From Multivorans sp965116445 (lineage in GTDB: Bacteria > Acidobacteriota > Thermoanaerobaculia > Multivoradales > Multivoraceae), in NCBI GenBank assembly GCA_965116445.1, contig OZ220688.1, positions 558,001-622,000 of the forward strand: a stretch of DNA of 64,000 bases. The letters are read 5' to 3'. Below are positions 17,423-25,767 of this stretch, in pieces. The first letter of the stretch is position 1; every line of letters begins with the position of its first letter. The notes under the pieces were generated by a model. The model worked only from the letters and a program-made list of their open reading frames with translations. It was not told where the DNA came from and ran no database searches. The translations under genes were made by a program, and so were the position numbers.

Positions 17423-18994
17423 ATGAGTGGGATCGAGATCACCGGGCCGCGGGACTTTGAGGCGGCGGAACACATTCTGACGCCGGAGGCGCTCGAGTTC
17501 GCGGGCAACCTCTGCAGGCAGTTCGAAGAGCGTCGGGTCCAGTTGCTCCAGGACCGGGTGGATCGCCACGCCCGCATCCAGGCCGGCGAGGATCCGACCT
17601 TCCCGGCCGAGACGCAGGAGATCCGGGACGCCGACTGGCAGGTCGCGCCCACGCCCGCGGATCTGAACTGCCGCTGGGCCGAGATCACGGGACCTGTCGA
17701 CCGGAAGATGATGATCAACGCCCTGAACTCGGGCGCCAAGGTGTTCATGGCGGACATCGAGGATGCGCTCAGTCCGAGCTGGCGCAACGTGATCGAGGGT
17801 CAGCAGAACCTGTACGACGCGGTGCGCAAGCAGTTGGAGTTCACGAACCCCGGCAATGGCAAGGAGTACCGCCTCAAGGACGAGATCGCCACCTTGCTCG
17901 TGCGTCCGCGCGGCTGGCACCTGATCGAGAAGAACGCCCTGATCGACGGCCAGCCCGTCTCGGCCGGCATCTTCGACTTCGCCCTCTACTTCTTCCATAA
18001 CGCGAAGGCAGCGCTCAGCCGCGGCAGCGGGCCGTACTTCTACCTGCCGAAGTTGGAGAACCGGCACGAGGCGCGGCTCTGGAACGACATCTTCGTCGCC
18101 GCCCAGGACGGGCTCGGCGTGCCGCGAGGCAGCGTCCGCGCGACCGTGCTGATCGAGACGATCCTCGCCGCCTTCGAGATGGAGGAGATCCTCTACGAGC
18201 TGCGGGACCACTCGGCGGGGCTGAACGCCGGCCGCTGGGACTACATCTTCAGCGCGATCAAGAAGTTCGCGTTCCGCGAAGACCTCGTGCTGCCGGACCG
18301 CGGCCAGATTACGATGACCGTGCCCTTCATGCGCTCCTACACGGAGCTGCTGGTTCGCACCTGCCATAGCCGCGGGGCTCACGCGATCGGCGGCATGGCC
18401 GCCTTCATCCCCAGCCGGCGGGACGCGGAGGTCAACGCGACGGCGCTGGCGGCGGTCACCGCCGACAAGGAGCGCGAGGCCGGCGACGGGTTCGATGGCA
18501 GTTGGGTTGCCCATCCGGACCTGGTGCCGATCGCCCTGGAGGTGTTCTCCACGAAGATGGAGGGTCGGCCCAACCAGAAGGAGCGGTTGCGCCAGGACGT
18601 TTCGGTGGAGCCCGGCAGCCTGATCGATCTGAACGTGCCCGGGGGTTCGCTGACCGAGCAGGGGCTGCGCAACAATGTCTCGGTGGGGCTTCAGTACATG
18701 AACTCCTGGCTCAACGGGAACGGCGCGGCAGCGATCAACAATCTGATGGAAGACGCGGCGACCGCCGAGATTTCCCGTGCCCAGCTCTGGCAGTGGGTCC
18801 ACAGAGGCGCGCGGATGGACAACGGCGAGCAGGTCACGCCCGAGCTCTACGAGCAGGTGCGGGACGAGGAGCTGCGCCAGCTCGGCGGCCGCGAAGCGAG
18901 CCGCTACGGTCTCGCGGTCGACCTGCTCGACGACCTGGTGCTCGGTTCCGAGTTCCAGGAGTTCCTGACCCTCCAGGCGTACGAGCACATCTAG
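17423..18994 (+). CDS. aceB: Malate synthase A
   Basis: A 523-residue enzyme starts at ATG 17423 (MSGIEITGPRDFEAAEHILT) with AGGGGAGA eight bases upstream; the frame is open 20 codons further but without an RBS. Malate synthase condenses glyoxylate with acetyl-CoA to give malate. The sequence carries the isoform A signatures: MADIEDALSPSWRNVIEGQ (metal-binding acids), VRPRGWHLIEKNALIDGQPV, YFYLPKLENRHEARLWND, and GIGGMAAFIPSR-like text at HAIGGMAAFIPSR. Length and end match the family. No isocitrate lyase gene is present in this window. The next gene encodes a glycolate oxidase subunit, so glyoxylate here may come from glycolate. Confidence 0.96.
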   Translation: MSGIEITGPRDFEAAEHILTPEALEFAGNLCRQFEERRVQLLQDRVDRHARIQAGEDPTFPAETQEIRDADWQVAPTPADLNCRWAEITGPVDRKMMINALNSGAKVFMADIEDALSPSWRNVIEGQQNLYDAVRKQLEFTNPGNGKEYRLKDEIATLLVRPRGWHLIEKNALIDGQPVSAGIFDFALYFFHNAKAALSRGSGPYFYLPKLENRHEARLWNDIFVAAQDGLGVPRGSVRATVLIETILAAFEMEEILYELRDHSAGLNAGRWDYIFSAIKKFAFREDLVLPDRGQITMTVPFMRSYTELLVRTCHSRGAHAIGGMAAFIPSRRDAEVNATALAAVTADKEREAGDGFDGSWVAHPDLVPIALEVFSTKMEGRPNQKERLRQDVSVEPGSLIDLNVPGGSLTEQGLRNNVSVGLQYMNSWLNGNGAAAINNLMEDAATAEISRAQLWQWVHRGARMDNGEQVTPELYEQVRDEELRQLGGREASRYGLAVDLLDDLVLGSEFQEFLTLQAYEHI

Positions 18995-19028
18995 CTCGGC
19001 GGAAGCTCCGGAAGCCGGCGCTTCGCAC

Positions 19029-19060
19029 CGGATGCCGGCGGGGACGCCGGCGCACCCAGT
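19029..19060 (+). repeat. 32-bp intergenic hairpin repeat
   Basis: This copy is identical over all 32 bases to 12315-12346: a GCCGGC arm, centre GGGGAC, a GCCGGC arm, then GCACCCAGT. It lies between the malate synthase stop and the start of the glycolate oxidase gene, upstream of that gene's presumed -10 box. Confidence 0.8.
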
Positions 19061-19071
19061 CACTGCTGCGC

Positions 19072-19077
19072 TACGCT
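19072..19077 (+). promoter_or_regulatory. Putative -10 box with very short leader
   Basis: TACGCT ends seven bases before the ATG at 19085 and there is no Shine-Dalgarno sequence. Transcription would start at about the start codon. Confidence 0.35.
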
Positions 19078-19084
19078 CCCGGCG

Positions 19085-20377
19085 ATGCAGCACGCGATCG
19101 AACTGGACGCGCTGCGGAGCGAGGTTGGCGACTCGGCCTCGGCGATGGCGAACGCGGTGTCGGCCTGCGTCCACTGTGGCTTCTGCCTGCCGACGTGCCC
19201 GACCTACGTCGAGCTCGGCGAGGAAATGGACTCGCCGCGCGGGCGCATCGTCCTGATGAAGGAAGTGCTCGAGGGCGGACTCGACCTGGAGGAGGCGCTG
19301 GAGCACATCGACCCCTGCCTGGGCTGCATGTCGTGCGTCACGGCCTGCCCGTCGGGCGTCGAGTACGGCGAGCTCCTGATGCCGTTTCGGGAACTGGCCG
19401 AGGGCAAGCGCCGTCGCTCGGGCTTCGACCGCTTCTGGCGGGGATTCATGCTCGACACCCTGGCCAGCCCGTCCAGGCTGCGGTGGATGCTGCGGCTCGG
19501 CCGCCTGGCGGCGCCGCTGCGGGCGCTGCTGCCGGCACGGCTCGCCGCGCCGCTCGATCTGCTGCCCGAGGCCGCGGACCGTTCGGAGGTGGACTTCGGC
19601 GTGTTCCCGGCGGCAGGCTGCCGGCGTGCCCGCGTGGCGCTTCTTGCCGGTTGCGCGCAGCAGGTGCTGGCGCCGCGCATTCACCGGGCGACGATCGAGG
19701 TACTGACCCGTTCCGGAGCCGAAGTCGTCGTCCCCGGGGAGCAGGCGTGCTGCGGTTCGCTCGCCTTTCACGCCGGAGATGCGACGCGTGCCCGGGCGGC
19801 GGGTCGCTCGCTTCTTCGCGCGATGGGGCCTGAAGGGATCCTGCCGGACGTCGACGCGGTGCTCACGAACGCCGCCGGCTGTGGTTCCGGCCTGAAGGAG
19901 TACGGCCTGCTGTTCGCGGGTCGGCCCGAGGAGGACGCGGCGGGCGCCCTGGCCTCGAAGGTGCGCGACGTGTCGACGTTCCTTGCCGAACTCGATTCCC
20001 CGCCAGCGCCGCAGCCGGCGTTGCCGTCGCCTTTGCGGATCGTCTACCACGACGCCTGCCACCTGGCGCACGCGCAGGGGGAGCGGTCGGCCCCCCGGCA
20101 ACTGCTGTCCCGGGTGCCGGGCGTGAGCCTGGTCGAGCCCCGCGACTGGCAGCTCTGCTGCGGTTCGGCCGGAATCTACAATCTGGAGGAACCCGAACTT
20201 GCTGCCCGTCTGGGGCAACGGAAGGCGGAGGCTCTGCTGGAAGGCGAGCCGGACGTGATCGCCACCGGCAACATCGGCTGTCTGGCCCAGATCCAGAGTC
20301 ACGTGAGCCGTCTCGGCTCGTCGATTCCGGTGCGTCACACGATGGAGATTCTGGCTTCCGCCTACCTGACCGATTGA
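19085..20377 (+). CDS. glcF: Glycolate oxidase iron-sulfur subunit
   Basis: This is a 430-residue protein of the GlcF/LutA-like family. Two 4Fe-4S ferredoxin clusters are visible at CVHCGFCLPTCPTY (residues ~28-41) and CLGCMSCVTACPSGVEYG. Two CCG domains follow, with LLAGCAQQVLAP, EQACCGSLAFHAG, YHDACHLAHAQG and WQLCCGSAGIYNL. GlcF passes electrons from glycolate (or lactate) oxidation by the FAD subunits GlcD and GlcE to the respiratory chain. Neither flavin subunit is encoded in the window. The position after malate synthase supports a role in glycolate-to-malate assimilation. There is no Shine-Dalgarno sequence before the ATG. Confidence 0.93.
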   Translation: MQHAIELDALRSEVGDSASAMANAVSACVHCGFCLPTCPTYVELGEEMDSPRGRIVLMKEVLEGGLDLEEALEHIDPCLGCMSCVTACPSGVEYGELLMPFRELAEGKRRRSGFDRFWRGFMLDTLASPSRLRWMLRLGRLAAPLRALLPARLAAPLDLLPEAADRSEVDFGVFPAAGCRRARVALLAGCAQQVLAPRIHRATIEVLTRSGAEVVVPGEQACCGSLAFHAGDATRARAAGRSLLRAMGPEGILPDVDAVLTNAAGCGSGLKEYGLLFAGRPEEDAAGALASKVRDVSTFLAELDSPPAPQPALPSPLRIVYHDACHLAHAQGERSAPRQLLSRVPGVSLVEPRDWQLCCGSAGIYNLEEPELAARLGQRKAEALLEGEPDVIATGNIGCLAQIQSHVSRLGSSIPVRHTMEILASAYLTD

Positions 20378-20426
20378 GGCTTGCCGGAGGTCGGTTTCGC
20401 GCGCAGACAGGGTGGTCCAGGTCGGT

Positions 20427-20432
20427 TATCCT
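20427..20432 (+). promoter_or_regulatory. Putative -10 box for the GAPDH-pyruvate kinase cluster
   Basis: TATCCT lies about 55 bases upstream of the small ORF at 20487 in the only non-coding stretch before this gene cluster. There is no convincing -35 element. Confidence 0.25.
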
Positions 20433-20486
20433 GCCGACGTCTCCGTTCGCGATAGTGCTTCCACCCTGACGACTCTTGGACCCCTG

Positions 20487-20585
20487 ATGACGACAACGCC
20501 CCACATTGCATTCCCTGTTCGAGAGGGACTCGTGCACTTCTCGACCGAACCCGAGTTGGCGGCCCCGGCAGGACGACTCCGATGA
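20487..20585 (+). CDS. Possible 32-residue leader ORF coupled to the GAPDH-like gene
   Basis: An ORF from ATG 20487 (MTTTPHIAFPVREGLVHFST) ends at TGA 20583-20585, overlapping the ATG of the GAPDH-like gene in an ATGA junction. It has no recognised domain and only a weak ribosome-binding context. It could be a leader peptide that couples translation to the downstream gene, or chance. The precise four-base overlap, repeated at the next junction in this cluster, is the main reason to list it. Confidence 0.3.
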   Translation: MTTTPHIAFPVREGLVHFSTEPELAAPAGRLR

Positions 20586-21613
20586 CGACGCCCACTCGCA
20601 TTGGAATCATGGGCTTCGGTCTGCTTGGCCGCAGTCTCTTGCGCCTTGCCCTGGACCGCCCCGAAATCGAGGTCGCGGCATTGGCCGAGACGGCGGACCC
20701 CGAGATGCTCCGCTACCTGATGCGCTTCTCGACCCTGCCCGGGCCGCTCGACGCGGATGTCGAGCTTCGAAGCGGCAGCCTGTGCGTCGACGGCTCGTGC
20801 ACGAGCGTTGTGCGTGCCGGCAACGCCGGTGAGGCGCCCTGGGGCGACCTGGGAGTGTCGACCGTCGTCGACTTCCGTGACACACAGCCGACGCGGAGCG
20901 AGCTCGAAGGGCACCTCGAAGCGGGCGCCGAACGCGTCGTCCTCTGCGCGCCGCCGGGCGGGGAGCTGGACCGGACGGTCGTGGTCGGACTGAACGACGA
21001 CTTGATCGAACCGTCCGATCGGATCGTCTCCGCCGGCTCGTTTACGGCTCACTGCGCGGGGCCGCTGCTTCGGATCCTCGACGGTGCGTTCGGCGTCGAG
21101 CAGGCGTTCATCAGCTCCGTGCGTGCCTACGGCGCGGGTTCGCGGCTCGCCGACGTGCCGGCGCCCGAGCTCCGTTCCGGCCGGGCGGCGGGCGAGAACA
21201 TCATTCCCTCGGCGACGGAGGCCGCGGCGGAACTCGAGTCCGTGCTCCCCGCACTCGGCGGCAAACTCTCGGCGTCGGCAATGAACGTGCCGGTTTCGAA
21301 CGGCTCCGTGGTCGACCTCGTGTGCTGGCACCGCGAGGCGGTCAGCGTGGCGTCGATAGGCGACGCGGTGGCCGCGGCCGCCGCCGGCGACTGGAGCGGC
21401 CGGCTGCGCTTCGAGCGCGAGGCGATCGTCTCCGCCGATACCGTGGGCAGCCGGGCGACCTGCATCTTCGACGCGCAGGCGACGATGACCCTGGGGGATC
21501 ACGTCTCGAAGACGATCGCCTGGTTCGACAACGGCTGGGGGTACCTGCACCGGCTCCTGGAACTCATCGCCGCGCTCGACGGCGCGGCGGACGCCGAAGG
21601 AGGCGCCTCATGA
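20582..21613 (+). CDS. GAPDH-like protein lacking both catalytic residues
   Basis: A 343-residue paralogue of glyceraldehyde-3-phosphate dehydrogenase. The NAD-binding Rossmann start (RIGIMGFGLLGRSLLRLAL) and the C-terminal WFDNGWGYLHRLLELI are preserved, and the full length is kept. The active site is not: where the functional neighbour has SNASCTTNC, this protein has SAGSFTAHC, with Phe154 at the nucleophile. Where the neighbour has TVHAYTNGQ, it has SVRAYGAGS, with Arg181 in place of the base His. It therefore should not oxidise glyceraldehyde-3-phosphate. Its stop overlaps the start of the true GAPDH by four bases, so the two are made together. A regulatory or heterotetramer role is inference. 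Confidence 0.88.
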   Translation: MTTPTRIGIMGFGLLGRSLLRLALDRPEIEVAALAETADPEMLRYLMRFSTLPGPLDADVELRSGSLCVDGSCTSVVRAGNAGEAPWGDLGVSTVVDFRDTQPTRSELEGHLEAGAERVVLCAPPGGELDRTVVVGLNDDLIEPSDRIVSAGSFTAHCAGPLLRILDGAFGVEQAFISSVRAYGAGSRLADVPAPELRSGRAAGENIIPSATEAAAELESVLPALGGKLSASAMNVPVSNGSVVDLVCWHREAVSVASIGDAVAAAAAGDWSGRLRFEREAIVSADTVGSRATCIFDAQATMTLGDHVSKTIAWFDNGWGYLHRLLELIAALDGAADAEGGAS

Positions 21614-22626
21614 TCCGCGTCGGCATCAACGGCTTCGGCAGGATTGGACGCAGCGTCTTCCGCATTCTGGCCGCTCGGCCGAACGTCGAGATCGTCGGTA
21701 TCAACGACCTGTTCGATGCGGAGCGCCTCGCCTACCTGCTGCGCTACGACACGGTGCAGGGCGTTTTCGACCAGGAGGTCGAGGTGACCGGGAACGGCCT
21801 GCGCGTGGGAGGCCGCCAGATTCGGCTCAGCGCGGAGCGGGATCCGTCCCGGCTTCCCTGGAGCGACCTCGGGGTCGACATTGCGGTCGAGTCGACGGGC
21901 GTGTTCCGGACTCGCGCCCAGGTGGCGTCCCACCTTGAGGCCGGCGCCTCCCGCGTCGTCCTCACGGTCCCGGCCAAGGACGAAATCGACGCGATGATCG
22001 TGCTCGGCGTGAACGACGGCGACCTGGGGCCGGAGCATCACGTGGTCTCCAACGCCTCCTGCACGACGAACTGTCTGGCGCCGCTCGCCAAGACGCTGGA
22101 CGACGCCTTCGGTTTCGAGGAGGGCTTCATCACGACGGTTCACGCCTACACGAACGGCCAGCGCCTGGTCGACTCGCCGCACAGCGACCCGCGCCGCAGC
22201 CGCTCGGCTACCGCCAACATCATCCCGACGACGACCGGCGCCGCGCGCGCCGTCGGCAAGGTGCTGCCGCACCTGAACGGCAAGCTCGACGGGATGGCGA
22301 TGCGCGTACCCGTGCCGGACGGCTCGATCGTCGACCTGACCTGCAGGCTGCGCGGCGCCCCGACCGCCGAGGACGTGAACGCGGCGGCTTCGTCCGCGGC
22401 CGGGTCGAACCTCGCCGGCATCCTCCAGTACTCGGAGGACCCGCTTGTGTCGAGCGACATTCTCGGCAATCCCCACTCGTCGATCTTCGACGCGCCGCTG
22501 ACCCGGGTCACTCCGGTCGAGAGCGGCGGCGTGTACGCCCGCGTCGTGTCGTGGTATGACAACGAGTGGGGTTACTCGAACCGGGTTGCGGATCTGATCG
22601 AGCGTCTGGCGCAGCTCGGATCCTGA
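21610..22626 (+). CDS. gap: Type I glyceraldehyde-3-phosphate dehydrogenase
   Basis: This is a 338-residue enzyme starting at the ATGA overlap. It oxidises and phosphorylates glyceraldehyde-3-phosphate with NAD(P)+ in glycolysis and gluconeogenesis. The Rossmann motif is VGINGFGRIGRSVFR. The catalytic Cys151 sits in SNASCTTNCLAP and the base His178 in TTVHAYTNGQ. The signatures TANIIPTTTGAARAVGKVLP and WYDNEWGYSNRV are intact. Asp is present in INDLFD, the usual NAD-preferring position. It stands between the inactive paralogue and pyruvate kinase in a rightward glycolytic cluster. Confidence 0.97.
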   Translation: MIRVGINGFGRIGRSVFRILAARPNVEIVGINDLFDAERLAYLLRYDTVQGVFDQEVEVTGNGLRVGGRQIRLSAERDPSRLPWSDLGVDIAVESTGVFRTRAQVASHLEAGASRVVLTVPAKDEIDAMIVLGVNDGDLGPEHHVVSNASCTTNCLAPLAKTLDDAFGFEEGFITTVHAYTNGQRLVDSPHSDPRRSRSATANIIPTTTGAARAVGKVLPHLNGKLDGMAMRVPVPDGSIVDLTCRLRGAPTAEDVNAAASSAAGSNLAGILQYSEDPLVSSDILGNPHSSIFDAPLTRVTPVESGGVYARVVSWYDNEWGYSNRVADLIERLAQLGS

Positions 22627-22679
22627 CGCAGGTCGGTACTGCCCCGTCCGGAACGTGAACCCGGAGGACTGAGACCACT

Positions 22680-24130
22680 GTGCAGCGTCGAGCGAAGATC
22701 GTCGCCACGATCGGCCCCGCGAGCTCGAATCCAAAGACCCTCGCGCGGCTGATCCGCGCCGGCGTCAACGTCGTCCGGCTGAACCAGTCCCACGGCACCC
22801 GGGAGGAGCATCGTCGCCTGATCCGGCTCGTGGGGCAGGTCAGCGAGGAGGCCGGCCGGTCCGTCGGGGTGATGGTCGACCTGATGGGACCCCGGCACCG
22901 GCTCGACCATTTCGAGGGCGCGCGGATGCTCAAGGATGGCGACATCGTCTCCCTGGGCGCGGGCGCCGGTGCCGACCTTGCGCTCGACCGGACATGGTCC
23001 GGCACGTCCAGCCCGGGGAACAGATCCTGATCGACGACGGACGGGTGCAGTTGGAGGTCCGCTCGAAGGACGAGGAGGTGATTCGGGCTGAGGTCATCGT
23101 CGGCGGCGCCGTGTCGAGCCGCAAGGGCGTCAACCTGCCCGACAGCCATCTGCCGTTCCGCATCTCGGACAAGGATCTGGCAGACATCCGGATGGCGGTC
23201 GAGGAGGACGCCGACTTCCTGGCGGCCAGCTACATCGGAAGCTCCGCGGACGTCGTGCGGGTGCGGGAGGCTGCCGTTCAGGCGGGCCGTGCTCTGCCAG
23301 TGATCGCCAAGCTGGAGCGTCGCCGGGCGCTCGAGAACCTCGACGAGATCGTGCTCGAATCCGACGGTGTGATGGTGGCGCGGGGCGACCTGGGGGTCGA
23401 GATTCCGCTCCACCAGGTACCGGTGGAGCAGAAGCGAATCATCGAGTCCGGGTGGCGGCTGGCGCGGCCGGTGATCGTGGCGACCCAGATGCTGGAGTCG
23501 ATGATCGAGCACCCGCGGCCGACCCGAGCCGAGTCGTCGGACGTGGCGAACGCCGTGTTCGACGGCGCCGACGCGATGATGCTGTCCGGCGAGAGTGCTG
23601 CCGGCCGCTATCCCCTGGAGTCGGTGCAGACGATGCACCGGATCATCGCCGAGTCGGAGCGCTACCAACTCTCGAAGCACACCTCGCAGCCGGTCGGCTT
23701 CCACACGATGGAGGTCGGCCCGTACGACATCGAACCGCCGAACCGGCTGGGCGCGCTGGAGATCCCGGAGACGGTCTCGGCGGCTGCCATCCTGTCGGCC
23801 CGGCATCTGAGCGCGCAGGGGATCGTGGTTCTCAGCCAGGGCGGTTTCACCGCCCGCCAGGTCGCCTGCCGTCGGCCGTCGACGCCGGTGCTGGCGTTCA
23901 CCCGCGAACCGCGCAGCATGCGCGAGCTTCAGCTCGTCTGGGGTGTCCACTCCGTGCGGATGGACCAGGAGGTCTACCACCACGACGAGGTCGTCGCGAT
24001 GGTCGACCGGCAGCTCCTCGCCGGCAACCTGGCCCTGCCCGGTGACACGATCGTGCTGCTGATGGGCGATCCGATCCAGGATCGGCCGCCGACGAACCTG
24101 GTGCGGATTCACCGGGTGCGGCCGCAGTAG
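22680..24130 (+). pseudogene. pyk: Pyruvate kinase interrupted by a one-base frameshift
   Basis: Pyruvate kinase converts phosphoenolpyruvate and ADP to pyruvate and ATP. From GTG 22680 (GGAGG at 22663) the first frame gives AKIVATIGPASSNPKTLARL through VVRLNQSHGTREEH to ADLALDRT and stops at 23030. The rest of the enzyme starts in the next frame at ATG 22994 with MVRHVQPGEQILIDDG. It continues through VIAKLERRRALENLDEIV, VMVARGDLGVEIPL and ATQMLESMIEHPRPTRAE to 24130. Adding one C to the CC at 22988-22989 restores a smooth ALDPDMVRHVQPG. Together the parts make a normal ~480-residue enzyme. The break may be a real mutation, programmed or a sequencing error. The N-terminal region is also divergent (NQSH for the usual NFSH, DLMGPRHR for DLQGPKIR). 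Confidence 0.85.
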
Positions 24131-24149
24131 CCGGCGCGGGTTGCTCCGC

Positions 24150-24155
24150 TACGAT
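24150..24155 (+). promoter_or_regulatory. Putative -10 box with very short leader
   Basis: TACGAT ends eight bases before the ATG of the acyl-CoA dehydrogenase gene, with no Shine-Dalgarno sequence. Confidence 0.35.
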
Positions 24156-24163
24156 CACCCGCC

Positions 24164-25342
24164 ATGACCGACAGCGACCTCCAAGTCTCCATCGAGAACG
24201 ACTACCCCTACCTCCGGGATCCGGTCCGCCGGATCTGCGAGCAGTTTCCGGGCGAGTACTGGCGACGTCTCGACGCTGCCGCCGAGTACCCGACGGAGTT
24301 CGTCCAGGCACTGACCGAGCACGAATACCTCGGCTGCCTGATTCCCGAGGAGTACGGTGGCTCAGGCCTGCCGCTGCGCGCCGCAAGCGTGGTCCTGGAG
24401 ACGATCCACTCGAGCGGCTGTAACGCCGCCGCCTGCCACGCCCAGATGTACACGATGGGCACGGTTCTCCGTCACGGCAGCGACGAACAGAAGCAGCAGT
24501 ACCTGCCGAAGATCGCGAGCGGCGAGCTGCGGCTGCAGGCATTCGGCGTCACCGAGCCGGTGACGGGCTCGGACACGACGCAGCTCCGGACCACCGCGGT
24601 CCGCGACGGCGATACGTACGTCGTCAACGGCCAGAAGATCTGGACCAGTCGCGCCCTCCACTCCGACCTGATGATCCTGCTCGCGCGCACCACGCCGGCG
24701 GATCAGGTCGAGAAGCGCTCACGGGGCCTGTCCGTGTTCCTCGTCGACCTCCGCGAGGCGCGGGGTAACGGCTTGGAGATCCAGCCGATCGACACGATGA
24801 TCAACCACGGCACGACCCAGGTCTTCTTCGACAACCTGCGCATCCCCGTCAGCAGCCGGATCGGCGACGAGGGCCACGGCTTCAAGTACATCCTGAGCGG
24901 CATGAACGCGGAGCGCATCCTGCTCGCCTCGGAGGCGATCGGCGACGCCCGCTACTTCATCCGCCGCGCCGTCGAGTACGCGAACGAACGCGAGGTCTTC
25001 GGAAGGCCGATCGGCCAGAACCAGGGGATCCAGTTCCCGATCGCTCGCGCCCACGCCGAGACCGACGCCGCCGAGATGATCGTCCGCAAGGCCGCAGCCC
25101 TCTACGACGCCGGCCGCGAATGCGGCGCCGAAGCAAACAGCGCCAAACTCCTCGCCTCCGAAGCCGCCTGGAACGCCGGCGACACCTGCTTCCAGACCTT
25201 CGGCGGCTTCGCCTTCGCCACGGAGTACGACATCGAACGCAAGTGGCGGGAGTGCCGGCTATTTCAGACGGCGCCGATCTCGACGAACCTCGTGTTGACG
25301 TACCTGGCCCAGCACGTGCTGGGGCTGCCGCGCAGCTACTGA
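24164..25342 (+). CDS. Acyl-CoA dehydrogenase
   Basis: This is a 392-residue flavoenzyme that introduces the alpha-beta double bond into acyl-CoA and passes electrons to ETF. The N-terminal helical domain carries IPEEYGGSGLPLRAASVVLE. The middle beta domain has AFGVTEPVTGSDTTQLRTTA and GQKIWTSRALHSDLM, which are the FAD- and substrate-contacting segments. The C-terminal helices have SGMNAERILLASEAIGDARY, VFGRPIGQNQGIQFPIA and FQTFGGFAFATEYDIERKWR. I see no Glu in the standard position near YDIERKWRECRLF that would firmly define chain-length class, so the substrate is unspecified. It is monocistronic as far as can be seen. Confidence 0.93.
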   Translation: MTDSDLQVSIENDYPYLRDPVRRICEQFPGEYWRRLDAAAEYPTEFVQALTEHEYLGCLIPEEYGGSGLPLRAASVVLETIHSSGCNAAACHAQMYTMGTVLRHGSDEQKQQYLPKIASGELRLQAFGVTEPVTGSDTTQLRTTAVRDGDTYVVNGQKIWTSRALHSDLMILLARTTPADQVEKRSRGLSVFLVDLREARGNGLEIQPIDTMINHGTTQVFFDNLRIPVSSRIGDEGHGFKYILSGMNAERILLASEAIGDARYFIRRAVEYANEREVFGRPIGQNQGIQFPIARAHAETDAAEMIVRKAAALYDAGRECGAEANSAKLLASEAAWNAGDTCFQTFGGFAFATEYDIERKWRECRLFQTAPISTNLVLTYLAQHVLGLPRSY

Positions 25343-25362
25343 GGTGTTTCGCGCGGCAAACA

Positions 25363-25767
25363 GGAAGTTTGGACGTCTCGCGTCCAGATTTCCTGTGCGA
25401 TGCACTGAGTGATCGACCGAGAGGTCCATTCTGGTGCGGTGCGTTCGCTCCTGGCCCTTCTGTGGTCGAGAACCTCATTCTGCTGCTCGGCGCGCCCGGG
25501 CGCGGTTGCTTCTTCTGGTCCGCCCATACCGGCGGCGAGGTTGACCTCGTGATTCGTCACGGCGGCGAGCTGCGAGGGTTCGAGATCAAGCGGACGAGTT
25601 CTCCGACGCTCACCGGGTCGATGCGACGGGCAATGGACCAGCTCCGGCTTGCCCGGCTGGACGTGGTTCACGCCGGAACCGATTACTACGACTTGGGCCC
25701 GGCAACAAGGGCCATCTCGGCGTCGCGCCTCACGGAGGAGATTCGGCCGCTGCGGCCGCGGTCCTGA
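25363..25767 (+). pseudogene. C-terminal remnant of a DUF4143 ATP-binding protein
   Basis: This frame carries ENLILLLGAPGRGCFFWSAH, then GGEVDLVIRHGGELRGFEIK and RAMDQLRLARLDVVHAGTDY. This is the PD-(D/E)XK-like C-terminal domain of the AAA/DUF4143 family. The ATPase part that should precede it (several hundred residues) is missing, and the upstream sequence belongs to the acyl-CoA dehydrogenase gene. The end overlaps the 3' end of the convergent KGGVGR ATPase gene. I read it as the leftover of a deleted accessory gene. Confidence 0.6.

Noticed and set aside
17312..20338. A 1008-residue open frame on the - strand
   Set aside because: It is an antisense shadow of malate synthase and glcF, both of which have full family motifs on the + strand.
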